64,000 nt of DNA from Limnochordales bacterium (GTDB taxonomy: Bacteria > Bacillota > Limnochordia > Limnochordales > DUMU01): positions 62,001 through 126,000 of the forward strand of contig JADBKP010000001.1 in NCBI GenBank assembly GCA_014896315.1. The letters run 5' to 3'. Below the pieces are notes generated by a model. The model saw only the letters and a program-made list of their open reading frames with translations, had not been told where the DNA came from and made no database searches. This document shows positions 43,706 through 52,203 of this stretch, one piece after another (the first letter of the stretch is position 1; each line of letters starts with the position of its first letter). The position numbers were made by a program, and so were the translations under genes.

Positions 43706-44833
43706 ATGGAGGCAGCCGTCTTGGAACGTGACGATCAGCGCTGGCTTTTTATACTCAACCCCACCGCCGGCGGAGGGCGGGCCGGCAGGCTCTGGCCCGG
43801 GCTCGCTGCCGAACTTGATAGCCAGGGGATCAAGTATCAGGTCGTACGAACGGAAGGTCCTGGTCATGCCCGGGAGCTGGCCATGGCGAATTCTGGCCGT
43901 TATGAGCGGATCGTTGCGGTGGGCGGTGACGGGACCTGCCAGGAAGTGGTGCGCGGTGTAGTAGAGGCAAACAGCCCCGCCGCCAACCCGGGCAACCCGA
44001 CTCCGAACCCCGCCGCACCGGCGGTCATCCCCCTTGGCGTTTTGCCGCTGGGGACGGGGAATGATTTTGCCCGGGGTCTGGGGCTGCCGACCGACCCGCG
44101 CCAGGCACTGCGTGCCCTCCTGAGCGCGGAAGTTCGTTTTGTCGACCTGGCACGGGTTAACGGAAGACCGTTCATAAATGTTGCCGGTGTGGGTTTCGAC
44201 GCCGAAGTGGCCGCCCTGATCAACCGGATTCATGTCCGCCTGCCCGGCCCGGCCATGTATCTGGCCGGCATTCTTTACGAGTTGATCCGCTATCACAACG
44301 CCCCACTCTCCCTCACCTGGGAGTCCGGTAAGTGGGAGGGCAAGGCATTGATGGTGGCCGTCGGCAACGGCACCTGTTATGCGGGCGGCCTGAAAATGAC
44401 GCCCTACGCCCGCATGGATGACGGGCTCTTTGACGTCGTCATCGCCGGCGACTTAAGACGGCTGCGCATCCTGCGGCTTCTCCCCGACCTGGCCCGCGGC
44501 GATCATCTCCGCGACCGGCAGGTCCGCCTCATACGTTGTCACCACCTGCGCGTGGAGGGGCCGCCCCACCTGAGCGTTCATGCCGACGGTGAAGTGGTCG
44601 GACGTCTTCCCGCCGAGTTTACCCTGGAAAAAGGAAGGCTGGCCGTACTGCGGCCGCGGTCCGCTCTCGTCTCCGAGGAAGCCGCCGGGAGAGAGGGGGC
44701 CGGCGCCGCTCACGCCGCGACCAAGAGCCAGAAAACCGACTCGCGGATGTCTGCCATACGCATGAAGCCGGCGCCGGCGGGATGGGAGGCGTCCGGCAAA
44801 GCCCCCCCACCAGCATCACCTGGCAATCCTTGA
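43706..44833 (+). CDS. Diacylglycerol kinase/YegS-like lipid kinase
   Basis: The 375-residue protein has the kinase fold: FILNPTAGGGRAG (about 16-28), VAVGGDGTCQEVV (about 71-83) with the GGDGT loop, PLGTGNDFARGLG and a C-terminal beta domain (PHLSVHADGEVVG). It probably phosphorylates diacylglycerol or a related lipid. A short Pro/Ala insertion follows the GGDGT loop (SPAANPGNPTPNPA) and there is a low-complexity C-terminal tail of about 60 residues that is not part of the family fold. It starts 58 bases after the aminotransferase with no clear SD. Confidence 0.88.
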   Translation: MEAAVLERDDQRWLFILNPTAGGGRAGRLWPGLAAELDSQGIKYQVVRTEGPGHARELAMANSGRYERIVAVGGDGTCQEVVRGVVEANSPAANPGNPTPNPAAPAVIPLGVLPLGTGNDFARGLGLPTDPRQALRALLSAEVRFVDLARVNGRPFINVAGVGFDAEVAALINRIHVRLPGPAMYLAGILYELIRYHNAPLSLTWESGKWEGKALMVAVGNGTCYAGGLKMTPYARMDDGLFDVVIAGDLRRLRILRLLPDLARGDHLRDRQVRLIRCHHLRVEGPPHLSVHADGEVVGRLPAEFTLEKGRLAVLRPRSALVSEEAAGREGAGAAHAATKSQKTDSRMSAIRMKPAPAGWEASGKAPPPASPGNP

Positions 44834-44865
44834 TATCGTCGCAACCCCTGTGCTGGAAAAGCAGA

Positions 44866-44889
44866 CCGGTGTCCCTGAAAGGACACCGG
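44866..44889 (-). terminator. Perfect 9-bp hairpin, probable 3' end of the YjcZ-like gene
   Basis: CCGGTGTCC / GGACACCGG with a 6-base loop. On the minus strand it is followed by TCTGCTTTTCC. On the plus strand nothing U-rich follows, so it more likely serves the minus-strand micro-gene. Confidence 0.55.
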
Positions 44890-44950
44890 CTGCGGGAAAT
44901 GGGACGGGCCTAAAGCTAGGCACCTGGTCTATAGTCTCTTGCCCTCAAGC

Positions 44951-45040
44951 TCAAGCGTCGCCCAGAATGAGGAGGATAAGGATCAGGAAGATCACGAACG
45001 CCATTCTGGTACTCCAGGTTCCGAATCCGAAGCCGCCCAT
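44951..45040 (-). CDS. YjcZ-like 29-residue spore membrane peptide
   Basis: This 30-codon frame (29 residues plus stop) encodes a Gly/Phe-rich start (MGGFGFGTW) and one hydrophobic helix (MAFVIFLILILLILG), ending GDA. The layout matches YjcZ/SscA-type sporulation peptides of Firmicutes, which have a Gly/aromatic N-terminus and a FALIxxLFILLxI helix. The ATG is preceded by GGAGG with an 8-base gap, which is strong for such a short frame. A hairpin lies downstream, and it sits next to coat genes. I infer spore expression from the family; nothing in the promoter proves it. Confidence 0.7.
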   Translation of the reverse strand: MGGFGFGTWSTRMAFVIFLILILLILGDA

Positions 45041-45257
45041 CGACTATGCCTCCCTCATATGTTTGTCTAAGGCCGAGTTTTGCGGCCCTATCTGGTAGAA
45101 GAGCATACGCAGCAGCCATCCGGCGCGAACTAGCCGTCGCGATTCAATTCCATTAGTCTCCGGTGCCGATCCGTTCGGGCAGATCGGGCTCGACCGGCGC
45201 AGGAATAGGCGGCCAGCTCGCCGGGCTGAACAGCCTGCAGGGGTTGCGCTCCCTTCC
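45041..45257. other. 217-base gap between the CotE-like and YjcZ-like genes
   Basis: No further gene or recognisable promoter. A minus-strand frame crosses it in another register but has no family features. Confidence 0.4.
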
Positions 45258-45848
45258 TCAGTCGTCATCGCCCCCTTCGGGTTGGAACCAAGAAGGGCTG
45301 TCAGGTACCTGGTGCTTGGGGCTCTTCTCCGGATTCAAGGGCCGGGCATAGACCAGAACCCTGGCATCGCCCACGACTTCGCCAGCCAGCGTCAACGTTA
45401 CCGGGATCTTGATTGTATGGCTACTTCCCCGACTGATTACCGTAGCCTTGCCGCAGACCGGGTGTTCGACAAACCGGGCCGCCGCTTCCTCGTTCTTGTA
45501 GGAAGCTCCGGCCAGACCCTTGACAGGGATATCCTCGACGAAGTGGAGCGTTTTCCTGGTAACGTAGGTGTCGTTGACCCCCTTGCACCACAAAAAGAGG
45601 TCGAAGCTGCCGGTAACCTTCACTTTCTTGCCCCCGCCGCTGTCGGCGATGGCGGCCACGTCGGTCACGGTCGGGTTGGCGGTGTGCGTCCCCAGAACCT
45701 CCACCAGTCCAGCGCTGGGATTCTGCATCTCGATCTCATACACCCGTTCTACGGTCGTGGTGCCGCGACCGTATACTGCCCGTAACACAGTCTCTACCAG
45801 AGCCGCTCCCGCGGGGTTAGGCGCCTTCTCCGCTTCATGCATCTGCAC
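45258..45848 (-). CDS. CotE-like spore coat morphogenetic protein
   Basis: The 196-residue protein resembles CotE (outer coat protein family): RAVYGRGTTTVERVYEI near the start, then the core VKVTGSFDLFLWCKGVNDTYV with TRKTLHFVEDIPV, VVGDARVLVYARP, and an acidic end (PEGGDDD). Bacillus CotE directs outer-coat assembly on the forespore surface. The GTG (45848) and the ATG two codons later are both possible. It reads away from the CotS-type operon, and the YjcZ-like gene follows downstream. Confidence 0.75.
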   Translation of the reverse strand: MQMHEAEKAPNPAGAALVETVLRAVYGRGTTTVERVYEIEMQNPSAGLVEVLGTHTANPTVTDVAAIADSGGGKKVKVTGSFDLFLWCKGVNDTYVTRKTLHFVEDIPVKGLAGASYKNEEAAARFVEHPVCGKATVISRGSSHTIKIPVTLTLAGEVVGDARVLVYARPLNPEKSPKHQVPDSPSWFQPEGGDDD

Positions 45849-46018
45849 TACCCCATTTCCTCAGGGATGAAGAGCGAGTTTTTTCGAACCCGCCCTAGTT
45901 CTTTCGCTTCATGATATGCCACAGGCCCAGAGAGGTTCTTCCCGGTCAGCGCTCTGTGAACAGCCCGAAGGTTGCCAGGGAAGATCAGTCAACCGGGTCA
46001 CAGGGGTCACAGCAAGAA
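45849..46018. other. 170-base gap, no gene seen
   Basis: Contains the upstream region of the CotE-like gene (minus). No clear sporulation promoter. Confidence 0.4.
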
Positions 46019-46042
46019 ACGGGGGAGGAAAGCCTCCCCCGT
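46019..46042 (-). terminator. Terminator of the amphi-Trp gene
   Basis: A 10-bp perfect stem (ACGGGGGAGG / CCTCCCCCGT) with a 4-base loop is followed on the minus strand by TTCTTGCT, 33 bases past the stop. Confidence 0.75.
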
Positions 46043-46075
46043 CCTGTCCCGTCATGTGGCCAGGCTACCAGCTAA

Positions 46076-46324
46076 CTACTGCTCCTCTTCTTCCTGCTCT
46101 TCTTCCTCTGGCTCTTCCTCTTCCTCGCCCCACTCCACCTTCACGGTAAGAGTGCCAACAGGTCCCTCTTCCTTGTACTTGAGAGTATAGCGAAGCTCGA
46201 CATCGGGTATTACGACCTGTTGCTCTTGTACCGTCAGCGCTCGGCTCGCGATGCGGCTGGCGAGGGTGTTGAGGTAGCTCGCCAGTTCCTTACGGGTAAC
46301 AATACTCTCTTCCTTCCACTTCAC
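46076..46324 (-). CDS. amphi-Trp domain small acidic protein
   Basis: The 82-residue protein has the amphi-Trp layout: RKELASYLNTLASRI helix, a strand pair, LTVKVEWGEEEEE and a poly-Glu tail (about 15 acidic residues). Function unknown. The GTG at 46324 has AAAGGAGG 8 bases upstream, and was preferred over an ATG at 46360. It is adjacent to spore coat genes, but I do not know that it is a spore protein. Confidence 0.75.
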   Translation of the reverse strand: MKWKEESIVTRKELASYLNTLASRIASRALTVQEQQVVIPDVELRYTLKYKEEGPVGTLTVKVEWGEEEEEPEEEEQEEEEQ

Positions 46325-46469
46325 GACTCTTCCCTCCTTTCTTCCCAAGTCCCCGAGCAACGTATGCGGTAGGCCCGGGGATCGAAACGGGAGCAGGAGA
46401 CCGTTTTTCGTATGAGCATCGTCGCTGCTTGCGGCATACGATGGTACACCGCAGCAAGGAGTGGTAGAC

Positions 46470-47549
46470 GTGTCAGCCGAGTCTCCTCGCCCACCTGAGT
46501 CAGTTCTGGCAGCTTATGGGATCACCCGCGCCTGCGTGACTACCGAAAACTACAAAGAGAAAAAAGGCGTCTGGTACGTAAGTCACAATGGGGAAACCAA
46601 AGTACTGAAAAAGCTCTCTCTCAGCCCCGCCCGTCTGCGGTTCGTGCTGGATGCTGCGGAGCACTTACGCCGGAATGGAATCCACATTCCTGCCGTTTTC
46701 ACCACTATCGATGGCCGCGATTTCGTGGAAGTTGCGGGCGACATCTACATCCTGACCGAGTTCATCAAAGGCAGGAATCCCGAATACGACAAGGAGTCAG
46801 ACCGCGCCATGATCATGCAGGGCCTGGCCTCCTTCCACCAGGCCTCCCGCGGCCTGCGCTGGTCGGACCGGGCCGAGGCCCACGTGCAGCTCGGAAACTG
46901 GCCAGAGCAGTACACCCGCCATCTGGAGAGGATCGCCCGGGCTGAGTTGACCGGCCCGTTTGGCACCGAAGCAGCCAGGTACAGGCAGCACCTGCTGGAG
47001 ATAGGGTACTTTGCCCTGCACCGGCTGGAACGGTCCGCCTACGCCGACTGGGTGGAGGAGGTCCGGCGTGAAGGCGGGCTGGCACACCAGGACTTCGCCG
47101 CCGGGAATCTTTTGGTCGACCGGCCGGGCAACCTGCACGTACTGGACATCGACTCGCTCAGCATCGAGATACCCGCCCGGGACCTGCGCAAGGTCTTGCT
47201 GAAGGTGATGAAAAAGAGGCCGGGCTGGGAACACGACCTTGCCTGCTCTCTGCTGCACGCGTACGACCAGGTTAATCCTCTTTCCAAAGCCTACTACGAG
47301 GTGCTTGCCATCGACCTGATCTTCCCCCACCTCTATGCAGGGCTGATTGATAAGTACGTCCGAGAGCGGGCTCCTGAGTGGAGCGAAAAGAAGTTCCTCC
47401 AGAAGTTGCAGGAAGTGGTGAAGCTCGAAAAGACAAAGGCAGAAGCGCTCCTGTCTCGCGCTTTATTACCTTGTGCCCTACCGGCCGTCGGCAACCACAA
47501 CCACCGCCACCGGACCGCCGCCCGCAAAGGAGGGATCGCCGGTGTCTGA
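46470..47549 (+). CDS. CotS-family spore coat kinase-like protein (first)
   Basis: The 359-residue product has a choline-kinase/APH-like fold: an N-terminal strand region (YKEKKGVWYVSHNGETKVLK), the catalytic loop LAHQDFAAGNLLVD (His-x-Asp plus Asn), and LHVLDIDSLSIEIP (metal Asp). CotS/YtaA/YsxE-type proteins are coat proteins in Bacillus. The GTG at 46470 has AAGGAG 8 bases upstream (an overlapping GTG at 46461 has the SD inside the codon). A CATACGAT at 46435-46442 resembles the sigma-E -10. The gene is the first of five with overlaps or tiny gaps. Confidence 0.83.
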   Translation: MSAESPRPPESVLAAYGITRACVTTENYKEKKGVWYVSHNGETKVLKKLSLSPARLRFVLDAAEHLRRNGIHIPAVFTTIDGRDFVEVAGDIYILTEFIKGRNPEYDKESDRAMIMQGLASFHQASRGLRWSDRAEAHVQLGNWPEQYTRHLERIARAELTGPFGTEAARYRQHLLEIGYFALHRLERSAYADWVEEVRREGGLAHQDFAAGNLLVDRPGNLHVLDIDSLSIEIPARDLRKVLLKVMKKRPGWEHDLACSLLHAYDQVNPLSKAYYEVLAIDLIFPHLYAGLIDKYVRERAPEWSEKKFLQKLQEVVKLEKTKAEALLSRALLPCALPAVGNHNHRHRTAARKGGIAGV

Positions 47550-48597
47550 ACGCAACGGCCGGCCCCCGCGGCTCACCCCGGGGTCGGAATCCCGACTCCT
47601 CTCGATACTGCGCCAGTATCCTTTTGAGGTCCGCAAGATAACGCCCGTCCAGGTCGAGGAGGAGAAGGGCAAGGGCGTCTGGAAGGTGGAGACAGAGAGC
47701 GGAACTCTCTGCCTGAAGCGGACCGGACAGCCGGCCGAACGGATCGCCTTCAGCGTCGCCGCCCAACGTCACCTGGCGGCCCACGGTGCGCCGGTGCCGG
47801 AAGTGATCCCCACCCGGGACGGGTCGTACTTCGTGGTTGAAGACGGTCAGAGTGATAGGCAGGTCTACGCCGTATACCAGTGGATCTCCGGCCGCAGTCC
47901 CCGCTGGGAGGATCGGGAAGAGTTGCGGGCGAGTGTGGTCGCGCTGGCCCGCCTGCACGCCGCCTCGCGGGGGTTCAAAGTCCCCCAAGGGGTGCAAATC
48001 TTCACCAAGCTCGGCCGCTGGCCGGAAAACTATGAGGAGACCGAGGCGCGGCTCAAGGAGTGGAAGGAACAGGCAGCCAAGCAGCCGGAAAACGGGTTGA
48101 ATGCGCACTTCCTGGCCGGCGTTGACATAGCTCTGGAACTGGCGGCCCATGCCCGCCACGCTCTCGCAGCATCACCCTACGCCGCGATGGTCCAGCGCTT
48201 GTGGCCCGGGGAGACTCTCATCCATCAGGACTTTGGCCCAAGCAACCTTGTTCTGACCAGGAGCGACCCATATTTGCTCGATCTTGACACCGTCACGTTC
48301 GAGTTCCCTGCCCGCAATCTTCGCAAGCTCGCCTGTGAACTGATGCAGAGCAAGGGTGGCTGGCGAAACGAAGTTCTGGATGAAATCCTGGAATGGTACA
48401 CCGCGACAAATCCTCTATCCCAGGAACACTTGCAGCTGCTGGCCATAGACCTGTTATTCCCCCACGCTTTCCACGATGCGGCCAAGAACTGGTTCAAGAA
48501 AAACAAACCAGAGAAGCCCGAACGGATCGCTCGGGCGGCCCGCCTGGAAAAGGAGAAAGCCGACGCTCTCTCAGTCTGGCTACGTAAGTTGGGGTGA
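47542..48597 (+). CDS. CotS-family spore coat kinase-like protein (second)
   Basis: The 351-residue paralogue overlaps the first by 8 bases. It has LIHQDFGPSNLVLT (catalytic loop), PYLLDLDTVTFEFP (metal Asp) and a KKNKPEKPERIARAARLEK C-terminal helix. The two share the same layout (N-lobe with KGVW, C-lobe with NPLS then LLAIDLLFPH), so they arose by duplication. They may phosphorylate or bind a coat sugar; the substrate is unknown. The GTG at 47542 has AAAGGAGG 8 bases upstream; an ATG at 47473 is inside the previous gene. Confidence 0.83.
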   Translation: MSERNGRPPRLTPGSESRLLSILRQYPFEVRKITPVQVEEEKGKGVWKVETESGTLCLKRTGQPAERIAFSVAAQRHLAAHGAPVPEVIPTRDGSYFVVEDGQSDRQVYAVYQWISGRSPRWEDREELRASVVALARLHAASRGFKVPQGVQIFTKLGRWPENYEETEARLKEWKEQAAKQPENGLNAHFLAGVDIALELAAHARHALAASPYAAMVQRLWPGETLIHQDFGPSNLVLTRSDPYLLDLDTVTFEFPARNLRKLACELMQSKGGWRNEVLDEILEWYTATNPLSQEHLQLLAIDLLFPHAFHDAAKNWFKKNKPEKPERIARAARLEKEKADALSVWLRKLG

Positions 48598-48603
48598 GTC
48601 AAG

Positions 48604-49770
48604 TTGCGTGTTGCCCTGATAGCGACGGAGAAGCTACCCGTTCCCCCCGTGCGGGGGGGAGCGATCCAGCTATACATTGATGGTATCCTCCCCTACCTCA
48701 CCAGCCACCACGATGTCACTGTCTTCAGCGTCAACGACGAGCAGTTGCCGGCGGAGTCGGAGCTTGCGGGAGCTAAGGTGGTTAGACTGCTTGACACCCG
48801 CTACCACCAGAACGTGGCAGAGGCTCTCAGGCAAGCGGAGTTCGAGCTGCTGCACATTTTCAACCGGCCCACGTGGGTGGTCGAGTTCGCGGCGGCCCGG
48901 CCGGAAGCAAGGCGGATCGTGAGCCTGCACAACGAGATGTTCGAGTCTGACAAGATCTCTGCAGAGAACGCTGCCGCCTGCCTTGAGGCGACCGACAAGG
49001 TAGTGACGGTAAGCAGATTCATCGCCGAAGGCGTAGCCGCCCGATATCCACAAGCAGCTCCAAAAACCAGGGTTGTCTACTCGGGCGTCGACCCTGAGAT
49101 CTACCTGCCGCGCTGGCATCCCCGCGCCCGCCAGCTGCGGGTGAAACTGGCCCGCCGCCTGGGATTCGACCCCGATGCGCCGATAGTGCTCAACGTCGGC
49201 CGCCTGTCGCCCAAGAAGGGAAGCCACCTGATCATTCAAGCAATGGATACCGTTCACGAGCGCTTTCCGGAGGCAGTACTCATCATCGTCGGTAGCAAGT
49301 GGTACGGGGAGACCGAATGGGACGAATACGGTCAGTACCTTATGAGAATGGCGGCCAGGTCGCCGGGCCGGATCTTCCTGACCGGCTTTGTCCCGCCCGG
49401 CGAGATACCCGCATACTACAGTTCCGCCGACGTCTTTGTCTGCGCCTCGCAATGGCCTGAGCCCCTGGCCCGGGTTCACTACGAGGCTATGGCCGCCGGC
49501 CTGCCTATCATCACCACACGGCGGGGCGGCAATCCGGAGGTCGTTGACGGTCTGGGCAACGGGTGGGTGGTCGACGAGTATAACGACCCCGTCGCTCTCG
49601 GCACTCACATCGCCCTGCTGCTGGAGAAGCGGGAGCTGGCCGAAGAGATGGGCCGGCGGGGGCGCGAGCTGGCCGAAGAACGGTTTAACTGGAAACGTGT
49701 CGCCGACGAGTTGCTGGAGATCTACGCCGAACTGGAACACGCCGAGCCGGAAGGAGAGGGGCAGCCGTGA
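48604..49770 (+). CDS. GT4-family glycosyltransferase (CotSA-like)
   Basis: The 388-residue protein has a GT-B fold: RGGAIQLYIDGI near the start, GVDPEIYLPR, LNVGRLSPKKGSHLIIQAM, the E-x7-E region (PEPLARVHYEAMAAGLP) and IITTRRGGNPEVV. It is the type of glycosyltransferase that accompanies CotS in Bacillus (cotSA). The TTG start has GGGGTGA upstream, 6 bases from the previous stop. It probably builds a glycan on spore proteins with UDP-sugars from the next two genes. Confidence 0.87.
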   Translation: MRVALIATEKLPVPPVRGGAIQLYIDGILPYLTSHHDVTVFSVNDEQLPAESELAGAKVVRLLDTRYHQNVAEALRQAEFELLHIFNRPTWVVEFAAARPEARRIVSLHNEMFESDKISAENAAACLEATDKVVTVSRFIAEGVAARYPQAAPKTRVVYSGVDPEIYLPRWHPRARQLRVKLARRLGFDPDAPIVLNVGRLSPKKGSHLIIQAMDTVHERFPEAVLIIVGSKWYGETEWDEYGQYLMRMAARSPGRIFLTGFVPPGEIPAYYSSADVFVCASQWPEPLARVHYEAMAAGLPIITTRRGGNPEVVDGLGNGWVVDEYNDPVALGTHIALLLEKRELAEEMGRRGRELAEERFNWKRVADELLEIYAELEHAEPEGEGQP

Positions 49771-51128
49771 AAGTCTTGGTGGTGGGGGCAGGCCGGGTGG
49801 GGTTGATCATGGCGGTGACCCTCGCCCGCCTGGGGCACGAGGTCGTCTGCCTGGAGAAGGATGCGGAACGGGTCGAGCTGCTCCGGCAGGGCTGCTCCCC
49901 CTTCTGGGAGGCGGGGCTGACCCAAGCGCTGCGGGAGGGATTGGAAGCGGGTCGGCTGGCGTTTGCTCACGCCGGTGAACGGTACGTGATAGCTCCCGAC
50001 ACGCAGGTGGTGATGCTCTGTGTCGGCACTCCCGTGACTGCGGTGGGCGGTATCGACCTCAGTCAACTGGAGGCGGCCGTCGAATTCCTGCTCCCCCGCC
50101 TGGAAGAAGACGTGCTGCCCGCGGTGACGGGGCCGGTCGCGCTGGTCACGAAAAGCACCGTTCCCGTGGGAACGGCACGGGCACTGGCCGCCCGGATTGC
50201 GGCCCGGGGCATGGCCGGCCGGGTGCTGGTTGCCAGCAATCCGGAGTTCTTGCGGGAAGGAACGGCACTGGCCGATGCACTTCATCCCGACCGCATTGTC
50301 ATAGGAATGCAGGAACCGGAGGCGGCGGCGATCTTGCGGGAGCTTTATGCGGGCATTGAGGCGCCGGTGATTGTTTGCGACTGGCAGACTGCCGAACTGA
50401 TCAAGTATGCGGCCAACGCCTTCCTCGCCACCCGGCTCTCTTTGATGAACGAGCTGGCCGACCTGGCCGAAGCGACGGGCGCCGACATTGTCGAGGTGGC
50501 GCGGGGCATCGGGTTTGATCCGCGCATCGGCCCGCACTACCTGAAAGCGGGCCTGGGATATGGCGGCTCGTGCCTGCCCAAGGATGTGGCCGGGTTGATA
50601 CATATGGCCTGCGAACAGGGGGTCGCCCCGACGCTGCTCACGGCGGTGGCCGCCGTCAACGGCCTGCGCCCGGGCAAGGTCGTGGCCAGGCTTAGGCAGG
50701 CCCTGGGCGGAAGCCTGGAGGGCCGGGTGGTGGCGGTCCTGGGGCTGAGCTTCAAGGGCGGGACTGACGATCTGCGCTCCTCTCCGGCGCTGGAGGTGGT
50801 CCGGTTGCTGGCCAGGGCCGGAGCCCGGGTGCGGACCTACGACCCGGCGCACCCCCCCGGGGCTCTGGCCGCGGTCTCGGCGGAGATTCTGCCCTCCGCC
50901 TATGAAGCCGTTCGGGATGCGGAGGCCGTTGCGGTGGTAACCGATTGGGATGAGTTTGTGCAGCTTGACTGGGAGCGGATGCGCAAGATGATGGCCGGCC
51001 GCATCGTGCTGGACGCCCGCCTGTGCCTGGACGCAGCCCACCTTAGCAAGCTCGGTTTCTTCTACATTGCCCCGGGCCGGGGCCAGTTCCCAGTCTTCTC
51101 GGGGGAGGAGGGTGAAAACCGTGGCTAA
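49767..51128 (+). CDS. UDP-glucose/UDP-sugar 6-dehydrogenase
   Basis: The 453-residue enzyme oxidises UDP-glucose to UDP-glucuronate (or a related sugar). It has the NAD fold VLVVGAGRVGL (3-13), CVGTPV, KSTVPVGT (129-136), SNPEFLREG, LIKYAANAFLATR (Lys213) and GYGGSCLPKD with catalytic Cys269. The GTG overlaps the glycosyltransferase stop (GTGA). The length is normal. It implies a uronic acid in the coat-linked glycan. Confidence 0.92.
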   Translation: MKVLVVGAGRVGLIMAVTLARLGHEVVCLEKDAERVELLRQGCSPFWEAGLTQALREGLEAGRLAFAHAGERYVIAPDTQVVMLCVGTPVTAVGGIDLSQLEAAVEFLLPRLEEDVLPAVTGPVALVTKSTVPVGTARALAARIAARGMAGRVLVASNPEFLREGTALADALHPDRIVIGMQEPEAAAILRELYAGIEAPVIVCDWQTAELIKYAANAFLATRLSLMNELADLAEATGADIVEVARGIGFDPRIGPHYLKAGLGYGGSCLPKDVAGLIHMACEQGVAPTLLTAVAAVNGLRPGKVVARLRQALGGSLEGRVVAVLGLSFKGGTDDLRSSPALEVVRLLARAGARVRTYDPAHPPGALAAVSAEILPSAYEAVRDAEAVAVVTDWDEFVQLDWERMRKMMAGRIVLDARLCLDAAHLSKLGFFYIAPGRGQFPVFSGEEGENRG

Positions 51129-52098
51129 AGTGATCGTGACGGGGGCGGCCGGGTTCATCGGTTCGACCCTGGCCGAGGAACTGCTCAAGCAGGGGCACGA
51201 GGTAGTGGGCATCGACGCCTTCCTGCCCAACTACTGCATATTTCAGAAGAACGACAACTGGGACCGCTTGCTGGAGTGGGATCGGTTCAGCGGGGTGGTT
51301 GGTGACTTGGCTCAGCTGGATCTGGATGGGTACGTCTCCGGCGCCGACGTGATCTTCCACCAGGCGGCCCTGGCCGGTGTCCGGGAGAGTTGGGGGGAGG
51401 GGTTTTCGGCCTACCTGCACAACAACGTGCTTACCACCCAGGTCCTGCTCCAGCTGGCTGTCAGACACCGGATCAAGAGCTTCGTCTATGCCTCGTCCTC
51501 GTCGGTCTACGGCCAGCAGCCCGCGCTCCCCCTGCACGAGGGCATGTCTCCCCGCCCATACTCACCCTACGGCGTGACCAAACTGGCTGGTGAAAACCTT
51601 GTCCGGGCCTACCACGAAAACTTCGGCCTGGCCTGCGTCAGCCTGCGCTACTTCACAGTCTACGGCCCCCGCCAGCGCCGGGACATGGCGATCTATCGCT
51701 TCATCGACGCTCTCGTCCACGGTCGCGAGATCAGCGTGTACGGCGACGGAACCCAGACCCGTGACTTTACCTTTGTGGATGACGTCGTACGTGCCAATAT
51801 CGCCGCCTGGCATGCGCTAGCAGACGAGGCGACAAGCCCGCTCGTAGCTGGGGAAGTCTTCAACGTGGGCAGCGGCACCTCTGTTACCTTAAGAGAGCTC
51901 CTCGATCTGATCGGCCAGGTAGTAGGCCGCGCTCCCCGCATCATTCAACTTCCGGCCGCCCCCGGCGACGTAGCTGCCACCCTGGCAGACGCAGGCAGGG
52001 CCAGGACGGTTTTGGGGTGGCAGGGAGTTACACCCCTGCCGGAGGGTATAGCGGCAGAGTACCGGTGGTATCAGGAGGTCCATCAGGTCCACCGGTAA
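51121..52098 (+). CDS. NAD-dependent epimerase (UDP-glucose/UDP-glucuronate 4-epimerase-like)
   Basis: The 325-residue extended SDR has the Rossmann start VIVTGAAGFIGS, SSSSVYGQQP, the YSPYGVTK active-site Tyr/Lys, RYFTVYGPRQRRDMAIYRFI and a C-terminal EVFNVGSG. Next to UDP-glucose dehydrogenase it most likely converts UDP-glucuronate to UDP-galacturonate, but UDP-glucose epimerisation is also possible. The GTG at 51121 has GAGGAGGG upstream and overlaps the dehydrogenase by 8 bases. Confidence 0.88.
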   Translation: MAKVIVTGAAGFIGSTLAEELLKQGHEVVGIDAFLPNYCIFQKNDNWDRLLEWDRFSGVVGDLAQLDLDGYVSGADVIFHQAALAGVRESWGEGFSAYLHNNVLTTQVLLQLAVRHRIKSFVYASSSSVYGQQPALPLHEGMSPRPYSPYGVTKLAGENLVRAYHENFGLACVSLRYFTVYGPRQRRDMAIYRFIDALVHGREISVYGDGTQTRDFTFVDDVVRANIAAWHALADEATSPLVAGEVFNVGSGTSVTLRELLDLIGQVVGRAPRIIQLPAAPGDVAATLADAGRARTVLGWQGVTPLPEGIAAEYRWYQEVHQVHR

Positions 52099-52203
52099 GC
52101 CGGGCCTGAGACCCTGCTGCTCTCGGCCGCATTCTGCAGCGCTCAGTTCACCTGCAGGAACAGTGCATCGTGTATCGTGCATCACCGTAACCCCACTGAA
52201 GGT

